Below, piece after piece: positions 42,720-50,600 of a stretch of DNA of 64,000 nt (position 1 is the stretch's first letter; each line of letters starts with the position of its first letter). Under the pieces are notes generated by a model. It worked only from the letters and a program-made list of their open reading frames with translations. It was not told the DNA's origin and made no database searches. Source of the stretch: JBMYZL01 sp049610385 (GTDB lineage Bacteria > Bacteroidota > Bacteroidia > Flavobacteriales_D > Sanyastnellaceae). The position numbers and the translations under genes are program-made. The DNA lies in assembly GCA_049610385.1 (NCBI GenBank), contig JBMYZL010000002.1, positions 62,001 through 126,000 on the forward strand, given 5' to 3'.

Positions 42720-44293
42720 GGAATTGGACCCGTGCCTTGGGGTTCTTTTTTGTTCTTTTCACGGGAGCAAGCGTGCAAGGCACGGCGCAACTCGAACGGC
42801 TCGATGGTTTTCTCCGGCGCAGCATCGATGCAGCCCAACTCTCCATGAAGGATGCGGATTGCATCCGAATGCATGTTGTGCTGCATGGTTGGCCCACGAG
42901 CATTTACGAGGCCAATGTCATGACTTGTCTTGATCGAGAAGTGATCCGCTGGTTGGCCGTTCAACCTGAGTGGGCCAACTTGTGTTCTGACCTGACCAAA
43001 TCGTCAAGAAATGGGGCATTTCGAGTGGATTGGCGCCATCGCACTGGTGTTTCCCCGTCGTTTCACATCCGTGCAGGTCATCCAGGTGCATGGATGCTTC
43101 GCTGGATGCCCAATCCGGTGAACTCTCGTGGATTGGCAGGACACGTCATTCATCGAATTCATGGCGGCATGTTGCACAGTTGGCGGATTTTGGTTGGCGA
43201 TCATTCGCTGCAATGGGGACAGGGAATGGTGGCTCAAACCCCTTCTATGTTCGAGGGATTGCGAAGCCCCATCTCTGTCATTCGAAATACCCAACTGGTG
43301 ATTCCACAGTCCAGTGGTCCTGGCGTGTTCAAACGATCGGGTTGGGCTGCTTGGTGGAATAGTCAGGACGGTCGCCGATTCGCCTTGAGTCATCGTTTGT
43401 CCAATTTGACTTCCACAATCGCCATGAATTTCCAGCACAAATATCCTCGTGGCCATTGGGGTTTGACGACTGAATTGGGAAGAAAGCCGCAACCACGAGC
43501 GATTTGGAGTGGACATGGGGAATGGCAGGGAGGAGGTTGGGTGGTGGCTTCGGAATTGGCGTGTTTTCGATCGGGTTGGGCAGGGCATTTGGGATTCATT
43601 CGCACCTGTTCAAGTTCGTTTGATGTATTTGCTCGAATTCGAAAAGGACATGAAGCCCATCCTGGGCGGATTTGGAAGACTCTTGCGGATCCGGACGGCA
43701 TTGCACTCATGGCTGGATGGCAGTGGGCGCAACCACTTCCAAGCCAGGGACGGTCCTGGGGTGCGCTTCATTGCTCGCCCAATGGGGATTGCAGAATGGA
43801 CCTCGAATGGACGCACTATGCGGCATCCGGTCGTTGGACTGCACGTGCTCGATTTCCCATGTTCGCAACTCCGCTAGAAGGGCATTTGTCTTGGAGACGC
43901 GATCGAGATGCACTTCGGTTTCGATGTCGTGCAGATGTTCGGGTGGGAGCCTCTCCGGATGCCATGGGCTGGTTGTTTGGGTGCATTTTTGGAGCTCATC
44001 CGGATGGGATTTCATGGGATTGGGACGTGTCGTGGATGCGATCCAATTTGGGCCCGTCATCGCGTCCGGTTTATGTACTCGAACCCGGCGCCCGCGGTTG
44101 GTCTGTATCCGCTTACAGGGGACAAATGTCCAAGGTCAATGCTTCCATGGGTTGGCGAATTGGCGATTTATCAATCCACCTGAGTGCGTCTTGGGCTCAG
44201 CGTTTGGATGCCGCCAGCTGGACAGATTCCACAACAGACCCAACGGCACCGCATCGCTTTCAATTCGATATGAGATTGAACTATTCTCTGTGA
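42713..44293 (+). CDS. outer-membrane barrel protein related to helix-hairpin-helix (ComEA-like) Bacteroidota family
   Basis: The 526-residue product begins MVRNWTRALGFFFVLFTGASVQGTA followed by Gln (a signal peptide). The segment SWRILVGDHSLQWGQGMVAQTPSMFEGLRSP ... VIPQSSGPGVFKRSGWAAWW (about residues 150-220) resembles the conserved GDxxxxxGQGL...RG core of a Bacteroidota outer-membrane family that usually carries N-terminal helix-hairpin-helix repeats. Here the N-terminal 100 residues are helical (DADCIRMHVVLHGWPTSIYEANVM) but show no clear GxG hairpin. The rest is strand-rich. A GTG at 42716 overlapping the previous stop is an alternative start. The family assignment is from pattern memory only. 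Confidence 0.6.
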   Translation: MVRNWTRALGFFFVLFTGASVQGTAQLERLDGFLRRSIDAAQLSMKDADCIRMHVVLHGWPTSIYEANVMTCLDREVIRWLAVQPEWANLCSDLTKSSRNGAFRVDWRHRTGVSPSFHIRAGHPGAWMLRWMPNPVNSRGLAGHVIHRIHGGMLHSWRILVGDHSLQWGQGMVAQTPSMFEGLRSPISVIRNTQLVIPQSSGPGVFKRSGWAAWWNSQDGRRFALSHRLSNLTSTIAMNFQHKYPRGHWGLTTELGRKPQPRAIWSGHGEWQGGGWVVASELACFRSGWAGHLGFIRTCSSSFDVFARIRKGHEAHPGRIWKTLADPDGIALMAGWQWAQPLPSQGRSWGALHCSPNGDCRMDLEWTHYAASGRWTARARFPMFATPLEGHLSWRRDRDALRFRCRADVRVGASPDAMGWLFGCIFGAHPDGISWDWDVSWMRSNLGPSSRPVYVLEPGARGWSVSAYRGQMSKVNASMGWRIGDLSIHLSASWAQRLDAASWTDSTTDPTAPHRFQFDMRLNYSL

Positions 44294-44304
44294 GGTTATC
44301 TTCG
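44276..44304 (+). promoter_or_regulatory. probable efp promoter
   Basis: TTG at 44276-44278, an 18-base spacer and TATCTTCG at 44297-44304 match the Bacteroidota promoter pattern. The -33 part lies inside the 3' end of the barrel gene; the ATG of efp is at 44331. Confidence 0.55.
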
Positions 44305-44330
44305 CAATTCCTGAACCATCATTTTTTTTC

Positions 44331-44897
44331 ATGGCGACGACCTCTGACATCAAAAATGGCATGACCATCAACCACAACGGCTCGTTGTGGACCATCATTG
44401 AATTTCTGCACGTGAAGCCTGGAAAAGGGGCGGCCTTCGTGCGGACAAAACTGAAAAATTTGACCACGGGCAAGGTGGTGGACCACACGTTCAATGCAGG
44501 TCACAAAATTGATCCGGTTCGCATTGAGACCCGCGAGTATCAATTCTTGTACAACGATGACATGGGCTTCCATTTCATGAACAATGACACCTACGAGCAA
44601 ATTGCCATTGAAAAGCACTTGATCAATGCTCCTCAATTCATCAAGGATGGTCTGGTTTGCATGATTCAATTTCACGCTGAAGAGGAGCGTCCGCTTCAAG
44701 TCGAGCTGCCCGCTCATATCGAGGCAGAAATCACCTACACCGAACCGGGATTGAAGGGAGACACCGCGACCAATACCTTGAAGCCAGCCACGATTGACAC
44801 AGGTGTTGAAATTCGTGTGCCCTTGTTCATCGACACCGGGGATTGGGTGAAAGTGGACACGCGTACGGGTGAGTACAGTGAGCGGTTGAAAAAGTAA
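44331..44897 (+). CDS. efp: elongation factor P
   Basis: The 188-residue product has the three EF-P beta domains. The KOW-like N-domain loop PGKGAAFVRTKLKN carries the tip residue K32, and the C-terminus has GDWVKVDTRTGEYSERLKK. It relieves ribosome stalling at polyproline stretches. No EpmA/EpmB modification genes are visible nearby. The PP2C gene begins five bases after its stop. Confidence 0.97.
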   Translation: MATTSDIKNGMTINHNGSLWTIIEFLHVKPGKGAAFVRTKLKNLTTGKVVDHTFNAGHKIDPVRIETREYQFLYNDDMGFHFMNNDTYEQIAIEKHLINAPQFIKDGLVCMIQFHAEEERPLQVELPAHIEAEITYTEPGLKGDTATNTLKPATIDTGVEIRVPLFIDTGDWVKVDTRTGEYSERLKK

Positions 44898-44902
44898 ATA
44901 GA

Positions 44903-46156
44903 ATGGCCCAAAGGATGGGATATAGCGTTAATCGATTGGAGCGAAAGCTCGAGATGCAAGACTTCAAATTGAATGCCTTGCTCGAGGTCACGCGTGCCAT
45001 CAATGACAATGTGCCAGAATCCCAGCTTTTGGATCAATATCGTCTCGCCCTTGCAGAATATTTGGGTGTAGATCGATTGGCTCTGTTTGTGAACGATGGA
45101 TCCATCGATGCCCCGGTTTTTGGACTTCAATTGGTGGTTGGGGTCCAAAAGACCCTGCCTGAGACCCTGTCTGCTTTCCCCGATTTGGATAGCACTGGGC
45201 GGGTTGCTTTAGTGACCGATCAAGACCATGAGGAGTCTTTTGATGTGGCCATTCCTGTGGAGCACGAAGGTGAAACTTCAGCATGGCTTTTTGCGGGAGA
45301 TACGGAGGAGGGGCGAGGGGTCAGCCCTGTGGTCAAGCACTTGAATTTTGTGCAGACCCTCACCAATGTACTCGTGGTGGCAATGATCAATCGACGGTTG
45401 CGAGAAGCAAGACTCAATGAAGAGGCGACCCGACGGGAATTGGAATTGGCCGCGGACATGCAATCGCTCCTTGTTCCCGTGGATTGGCCGGAGGATTTGG
45501 ACTTGGACATTGCTGCCTATTACAAACCTCACAAGGAAGTGGGAGGAGACTATTTCGATGTCTTCAACATCGACGAAGAACGGGTTGTATTGTGCATGGC
45601 GGATGTCAGTGGTAAGGGCATTTCAGCCGCATTCTTGATGTCCAACTTTCAAGCGAATTTGCGTGCCATTTTTAGGTATGAACCTGATGACATGAAAGTG
45701 GCTGTCCGCCAGCTGAATGGACGTGTGATGGACATCGCTCAAGGTGAAAAGTACATCACCATGTTTGCTGCTGTTTATCACCGGAAGTCCCGCAAGTTGT
45801 CATACGTGACCTGTGGCCACAATCCACCCATGCTGATGACAGCAAGTGGCGACGCTGAGTTGTTGACCCTCGGTTCTGTTGGCTTGGGCATGTTTGCAGA
45901 GATTCCCAGTGTTCAATGTGGTGAAATGATTGTGAGCCGTGACAGTCTTTTGATTTGCTTCACGGATGGATTGGTTGAACAAGAAAATCCCGAGGGGATT
46001 CCGTTTGGTATGGCCCGTTTGGAGAATTCGGTTCGGGAACGGCGTGGAATGCCCATGACTGACATTCAGCACGCTTTGTTGACTGCTTTGGAAGGCTTCC
46101 GCGGGGAAGAACCCACGTTCGATGATACGGCGCTTTTGAGCATTCGATTTCGTTGA
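44903..46156 (+). CDS. GAF-PP2C (RsbU/SpoIIE-type) serine phosphatase
   Basis: The 417-residue product has an N-terminal coiled helix, a GAF-like domain (about residues 30-165), a helical linker (RREL ELAADMQSLLVP) and a PP2C phosphatase domain with metal-binding Asp residues in VGGDYFDVF, MADVSGKGISAAFLMS, CFTDGLVEQENP and DDTALLSIR. Such proteins dephosphorylate anti-sigma-antagonist proteins or similar partners. It is cytoplasmic. It starts five bases after efp, so likely cotranscribed. Confidence 0.9.
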   Translation: MAQRMGYSVNRLERKLEMQDFKLNALLEVTRAINDNVPESQLLDQYRLALAEYLGVDRLALFVNDGSIDAPVFGLQLVVGVQKTLPETLSAFPDLDSTGRVALVTDQDHEESFDVAIPVEHEGETSAWLFAGDTEEGRGVSPVVKHLNFVQTLTNVLVVAMINRRLREARLNEEATRRELELAADMQSLLVPVDWPEDLDLDIAAYYKPHKEVGGDYFDVFNIDEERVVLCMADVSGKGISAAFLMSNFQANLRAIFRYEPDDMKVAVRQLNGRVMDIAQGEKYITMFAAVYHRKSRKLSYVTCGHNPPMLMTASGDAELLTLGSVGLGMFAEIPSVQCGEMIVSRDSLLICFTDGLVEQENPEGIPFGMARLENSVRERRGMPMTDIQHALLTALEGFRGEEPTFDDTALLSIRFR

Positions 46157-46162
46157 TCCCAA

Positions 46163-47611
46163 TCAGGCGGAAGGGGAAGGTGCTGTGCCGGGAGAATGAG
46201 GCCGATGCAAGTCCAACGCCACCAAAATCACCAACAAACCCCAAAATGGTGCGCTGGCTTTGTCTGTATCCAAATAATTGTTCAGCACGCCGTGGACGAA
46301 ATAGGTCATCAGTCCCAAAAATGCACCCATCGCCAGTCGTTTGTCTCGGGGATGAATCAGTTGCCTTTGCAATTTGAACCCGAGGTGAAGGGTCCAGCCC
46401 AAGAGGATCAAAACAATCAAAACACCAGGAAGGCCTTGCTCTGCCATCGGACCGAGATACTCGCTGTGCGCGTTGCCCCCATCTGCGTTGTTGGTGGAAA
46501 TGATGGTGTGGTCTTCAGAACGTTGAAATGGGGCATACAAAAACTGATAGGTCCCCGGGCCCCAGCCTGTCCAGGGCCGCTCAGCAAACATCGCCAAGGC
46601 ACAATTCCAGCGATTGAGTCGTTCCAAGTTGCTCGCGTCGCTGGAAACGTTTGAGATGGACTCGACATGTTCCGCCAAGTCGTCGGAAGAGTCCTGCTCA
46701 TTTCTTTGCAGCGTGATGAGCAGGGCATCTTGGGCCAGAAACAAGAATGCCAAACCCACAAAACCGATGACCAAAAGGGTCTTCAGCCGGATGCCCACTT
46801 TCATCAGCACCCAAAGCACACCTGCACCGGCCAGCGAGACCCAAGCGGCCCGGGTGAAGGACAAAATGGTGCCCAAAACCAGAATGGACAGCAGCGCACC
46901 AGAAAGCAACCGATGCAAGACCGAGCGTGTGTCATCCCACAGCAAGGCGATGACCACCGGAACCCACATCGCCAAAACCGCGCCATAGGAGGTGTGATCT
47001 TTGAAAAAGGGCCACATCACCCAATGTCCAGCATCTTTATCGAATCCATAGCCAGCATGTCGGATGATGGTGTAAATGATGACCAGCACCAAAGGAATGG
47101 TATACAGAAAGACAAATTGCTCCATGGCTTGCCGGCGTTGGACAAATACATGTCCGATGAGGTAAAAGAACCCCACCACAAACCAACTTCGAGCGGCCAA
47201 AAACTTGAAGGAAACCAGAGGTAGCGTGCTGATGGATGAAGTGAAAGCCAGCCACATCAACATGATGCCAATCCATTTGGATACCGGATGTCTGAGCAAC
47301 TTTTCACTGACGGGCCAACCCATCATGGCACGAGCCAAGAAAAGGACGAGCAAACCAGCCAACAAGGGCTCAGTAGGCAAATACAGTCCAATGCCACCCA
47401 GGTCCAATGCCTCGAGGTTGAAACTGAGTGGAACACAAAAGACCAGCAGCGCCAACAGCCATTCGGTCCGCACAAATGCCCAAGCTGCGATCAAAAGCAC
47501 CAGCGGCAAAGCCGCCAGCCAGGGGAAATCCATCCACATCCCCACCGCCAAAGCCGCCAGATAGACGCCAGTGACCCCCAGTGCCCAATGTTCACCCTGC
47601 GCCCGGGTCAT
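46163..47611 (-). CDS. O-antigen ligase / Wzy-type polymerase family membrane protein
   Basis: The 482-residue product is highly hydrophobic with about ten to twelve helices. It carries the large periplasmic loop after WNCALAMFAERPWTGWGPGTYQFLYAPFQ ... NAHSEYLGPMAEQGLPGVLIVLILL, which is the Wzy_C/WaaL signature with conserved His and Gly residues. The family polymerises or ligates polysaccharide at the periplasmic face. It overlaps the Wzz-like gene by four bases, supporting a polysaccharide role. Confidence 0.85.
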   Translation of the reverse strand: MTRAQGEHWALGVTGVYLAALAVGMWMDFPWLAALPLVLLIAAWAFVRTEWLLALLVFCVPLSFNLEALDLGGIGLYLPTEPLLAGLLVLFLARAMMGWPVSEKLLRHPVSKWIGIMLMWLAFTSSISTLPLVSFKFLAARSWFVVGFFYLIGHVFVQRRQAMEQFVFLYTIPLVLVIIYTIIRHAGYGFDKDAGHWVMWPFFKDHTSYGAVLAMWVPVVIALLWDDTRSVLHRLLSGALLSILVLGTILSFTRAAWVSLAGAGVLWVLMKVGIRLKTLLVIGFVGLAFLFLAQDALLITLQRNEQDSSDDLAEHVESISNVSSDASNLERLNRWNCALAMFAERPWTGWGPGTYQFLYAPFQRSEDHTIISTNNADGGNAHSEYLGPMAEQGLPGVLIVLILLGWTLHLGFKLQRQLIHPRDKRLAMGAFLGLMTYFVHGVLNNYLDTDKASAPFWGLLVILVALDLHRPHSPGTAPSPSA

Positions 47612-48627
47612 TCAGTGGCTGCTTTCCGAATGTTCTCGGCTGCGAGCATGGCCAGCAAAGCAAATGCCAATGTGGCCCCGACGGAAACCACCACAATCAG
47701 CCAACGGATGGGTTTCGCTTTTTTGTCTGCAGGAACAGCTCGGTCGACAACGAAGGCACTGGGCATTTGGGTTTCCGCATCCAATTTCATCAATTCATAA
47801 CGTTTCTTCAAGATCGCTTCGCGTTCATAGGCCGCATCCAATAGGTTGGTTAATTTGTTGAATTGATTGGCATGACGCGAAAGGTTTTCCATCTGCTGTC
47901 GAATTTTCTCTGCATTGACGGTCGACCCCTTGCCGATGGCTGTGGCATATTGTTCATTGAGACCTTCGATTTGGGTGCCAAAATCATACACCCCCATGGC
48001 GTACAATTCTCCCAACCGGTCCTCCATCTCACTGATTTCATTTTGGACTTGGAGATATGAACTTTTCGCATATTCGAAGGCCTCCAGAGCCCGTCCGTTC
48101 CGGAGTTCGTTGGCCACAGAATCAGCCAGATAAGCGATGTCATTGGCCATATCGGCGGCTTGCTGTGGCGATTTGTCAAAAACACTGACTTCAATGGAAC
48201 CGTATCTCGTCAAGCCGGCATCTACATTGCTGGCGTATTTTTTGGCAAGCAAGGTTTGGGCTCCGGGTTGATCCCGTTCGATTTCATAATGGGACCACAA
48301 ATCATACTTCTGGATAATGCGTGAACGGATTCGATCTGAATTCAGAATTTGCAGCAGCCGTTCAGCATCTTCGGTCTCACCGTATTCGAGCAAATCGTTT
48401 TGTTTGACTTCCTCAAAAAATTGTTCTCCGATGGAATGTTGGGGAGTGGCAAAAAGAATCACTGTGGATTGAAACTGCTCTTCGAGCAATAGCGCCACTC
48501 CGGATGAAACCAAGGTTGCGGCCAGGCCCAAGAATGTAAATTTCTTCCATCGGGAATAAATGAAAAACAACAGGTGCGTGCTGTTCAATGCATCATCGCC
48601 ACCGGTTGAGGCTGAATCATTTGACAT
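47608..48627 (-). CDS. Wzz-like chain-length determinant protein
   Basis: The 339-residue product has two membrane helices near its ends (FTFLGLAATLVSSGVALLL around residue 35 and WLIVVVSVGATLAFALLAMLAAENI near the C-terminus) flanking a helical periplasmic domain with coiled-coil stretches. This is the Wzz/BexC topology. It regulates the length of surface polysaccharide. No tyrosine-kinase domain is fused. The glycosyltransferase gene is divergent, 95 bases away. Confidence 0.83.
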   Translation of the reverse strand: MSNDSASTGGDDALNSTHLLFFIYSRWKKFTFLGLAATLVSSGVALLLEEQFQSTVILFATPQHSIGEQFFEEVKQNDLLEYGETEDAERLLQILNSDRIRSRIIQKYDLWSHYEIERDQPGAQTLLAKKYASNVDAGLTRYGSIEVSVFDKSPQQAADMANDIAYLADSVANELRNGRALEAFEYAKSSYLQVQNEISEMEDRLGELYAMGVYDFGTQIEGLNEQYATAIGKGSTVNAEKIRQQMENLSRHANQFNKLTNLLDAAYEREAILKKRYELMKLDAETQMPSAFVVDRAVPADKKAKPIRWLIVVVSVGATLAFALLAMLAAENIRKAATE

Positions 48628-48722
48628 GGCAAAAAGATTGGGTCAAGGAGGTCTTGGGTTCGAAAAGTTGTGAGGCGCATTTGCACGGGCAGCAAAGATA
48701 GTCGGTGTACCTTTGGGGTTCC

Positions 48723-49850
48723 ATGGCGAAAATCGCTTTGAATGCACGTTTGTTGATTCCAGATCAACTGGAAGGCATCGGGGGCTACACGCACGAAATT
48801 TGTTCTCGATGGATTGCGGCTCATCCTGAAGATGAATTCCTGTTGTTGTTTGACCGGACGCCGGCCCAAGAATTCGATTACGGTTCGAACGCCAAATGTT
48901 TGCAATTGTTGCCTCCGGCCCGACGACCTTGGTTGATTGACTTGTGGTTTGATTGGGCGGTGTCTCGCGCTCTGCGGCGTTGGGGGGCGGACGTCTTTGT
49001 CTCCATGGAGGGTTATTTGAGTCGGCGTTCCGATGTGCCACAGGTGAATGTGATTCACGACATCAACTTCGAGCATCATCCGGAGTGGGTTCCGCCTCGG
49101 ATTGCTCGGCACAATCAAGCGCGCTTTCCGGAGTATGCTGCGCTGGCGCGAAAGGTGGTGACCGTCAGTGAGCATTCGCGGCAGGATTTGTGCCAAACCT
49201 ATGGGTTGTCACCAGACAAGGTGGAGGTCATCGGCAATGCTGCGGGACCGGGTTTCGCACCGATGGGGAGTGCAGACCAGTCTCGTTGGCGGGCGGAGCG
49301 GATGCAAGGAGAGCGATATTGGTTGTTTGTCGGGAGCCTGCATCCGCGGAAAAACATCGCAGGGTTGTTGGCTGCTTATCGGGCGTATCGTCAGGCTGGT
49401 GGGCAGGCCAAACTTGCCATTGTCGGGGCACATCTTTTTCGACGCGAAACCATGAGCAACCAACCGCCCGGGGTTTTGTGGTTGGGTCGGGTCAGCCGGG
49501 GGGATTTGCCATCTTGGGTAGGCGCCGCTGAAGGATTGATTTATCTGCCGCATTTCGAAGGGTTTGGGGTTCCACTTGTGGAAGCCATGGCCTCTGGTGT
49601 TCCCATTGTGGCGAGTGATGTGACATCCATTCCCGAAGTTTTGGCCGGGGCTGCATTTGCTTTGGTCAGTCCCATGGATGCTTCTGGAGCTGGGAGAGCC
49701 ATGCGAAGTTGCGAATCAGATGTGGCGTCCCGGCAATTGGCGGTGGACCGAGGGTTGATTCGGGCCCTGGAGTTTGATTGGGAACAACATGCCCGCAACA
49801 TGCGACAAGTCGTCTATGCAGCAATCAATTCTGAAAAGCCCCAATTGTGA
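48723..49850 (+). CDS. GT4-family glycosyltransferase
   Basis: The 375-residue product has the GT-B architecture: N-terminal MAKIALNARLLIPDQLEGIGGYTHEI, a central VGSLHPRKNIAGLLAAYRAY after the UDP-binding start, and C-terminal EGFGVPLVEAMASGVPIVASDVTSIPEVLAGAAF with the GT4 Glu residues. It transfers a sugar onto a surface glycan or lipid carrier. The ATG at 48723 is chosen over 48705 because it begins directly at the Rossmann strand. It overlaps rnhB by four bases (GTGA). Confidence 0.9.
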   Translation: MAKIALNARLLIPDQLEGIGGYTHEICSRWIAAHPEDEFLLLFDRTPAQEFDYGSNAKCLQLLPPARRPWLIDLWFDWAVSRALRRWGADVFVSMEGYLSRRSDVPQVNVIHDINFEHHPEWVPPRIARHNQARFPEYAALARKVVTVSEHSRQDLCQTYGLSPDKVEVIGNAAGPGFAPMGSADQSRWRAERMQGERYWLFVGSLHPRKNIAGLLAAYRAYRQAGGQAKLAIVGAHLFRRETMSNQPPGVLWLGRVSRGDLPSWVGAAEGLIYLPHFEGFGVPLVEAMASGVPIVASDVTSIPEVLAGAAFALVSPMDASGAGRAMRSCESDVASRQLAVDRGLIRALEFDWEQHARNMRQVVYAAINSEKPQL

Positions 49851-50506
49851 ACCCCAAGAAACATGTGACGTTGGCCCCCAGTTTGGTGCCAGGACGGATT
49901 GAAATGGGCTGTGATGAAGCCGGCAGGGGTTGTTTGGCCGGGCCGGTTGTGGCTGCAGCTGTTTGCTTGACTGATGGGGTTGCGATGGATTTGGTCCGAT
50001 CGTTCGATTTGAATGACAGCAAGAAACTCAGCCGAGCGCAGCGAAATTCGCTTCGTGAACTTGTGGAAGATCGGGCCAGCGCCTGGGCGGTAAGTTTTGT
50101 TTCACCTCAAGAAATTGATGAGATCAATATTTTGCAGGCCTCTTTTCTTGGCATGAGACGTGCGGCAAATGCCTTGATTGCAGGTGGATTGCCTGTGGAA
50201 CATTTGTTGATTGACGGCAATCGGTTCCGTACGGCACCTGGATTGCCGCCTCACACGTGTTTAATTAAAGGAGATGCGCGATTTGCCAGCATTGCCGCTG
50301 CAAGTGTCTTGGCCAAAACACATCGGGATAATTTCATGGAAAACTTGTCCATTCGACACCCGGAATACGGATGGCAAACCAATGCGGGATATCCAACTCC
50401 CGCGCATCGAGCGGCTATTCGGGCACATGGCTTGACGGTTCATCACCGCATGACTTTTCAACAACTGCCCATTCAACCGAATCTGTTTTCGACAAAAGAC
50501 TCCTGA
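49847..50506 (+). CDS. rnhB: ribonuclease HII
   Basis: The 219-residue product has catalytic D23/E24 in GCDEAGRGCLAGPVVAAAV, LIDGNRF, and DARFASIAAASVLAKTHRD, all typical of RNase HII. It removes ribonucleotides from DNA-RNA hybrids. It starts with GTG overlapping the glycosyltransferase stop as GTGA. Confidence 0.95.
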   Translation: MNPKKHVTLAPSLVPGRIEMGCDEAGRGCLAGPVVAAAVCLTDGVAMDLVRSFDLNDSKKLSRAQRNSLRELVEDRASAWAVSFVSPQEIDEINILQASFLGMRRAANALIAGGLPVEHLLIDGNRFRTAPGLPPHTCLIKGDARFASIAAASVLAKTHRDNFMENLSIRHPEYGWQTNAGYPTPAHRAAIRAHGLTVHHRMTFQQLPIQPNLFSTKDS

Positions 50507-50542
50507 TACACGACGAAAATCGTTATCAAAAGGTTAATTGCG

Positions 50543-50572
50543 TTGAAAGTCAGCAGGAAATGAGTAATTTCG
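50543..50572 (+). promoter_or_regulatory. promoter of the large modular protein gene
   Basis: TTG at 50543-50545, exactly 19 bases of spacer, then TAATTTCG at 50565-50572 match the Bacteroidota promoter consensus. The ATG is 29 bases after the -7 box. It indicates independent transcription of the 1328-residue protein gene. Confidence 0.65.
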
Positions 50573-50600
50573 CCTCGTTTTCACCACAAACCAAACCACA

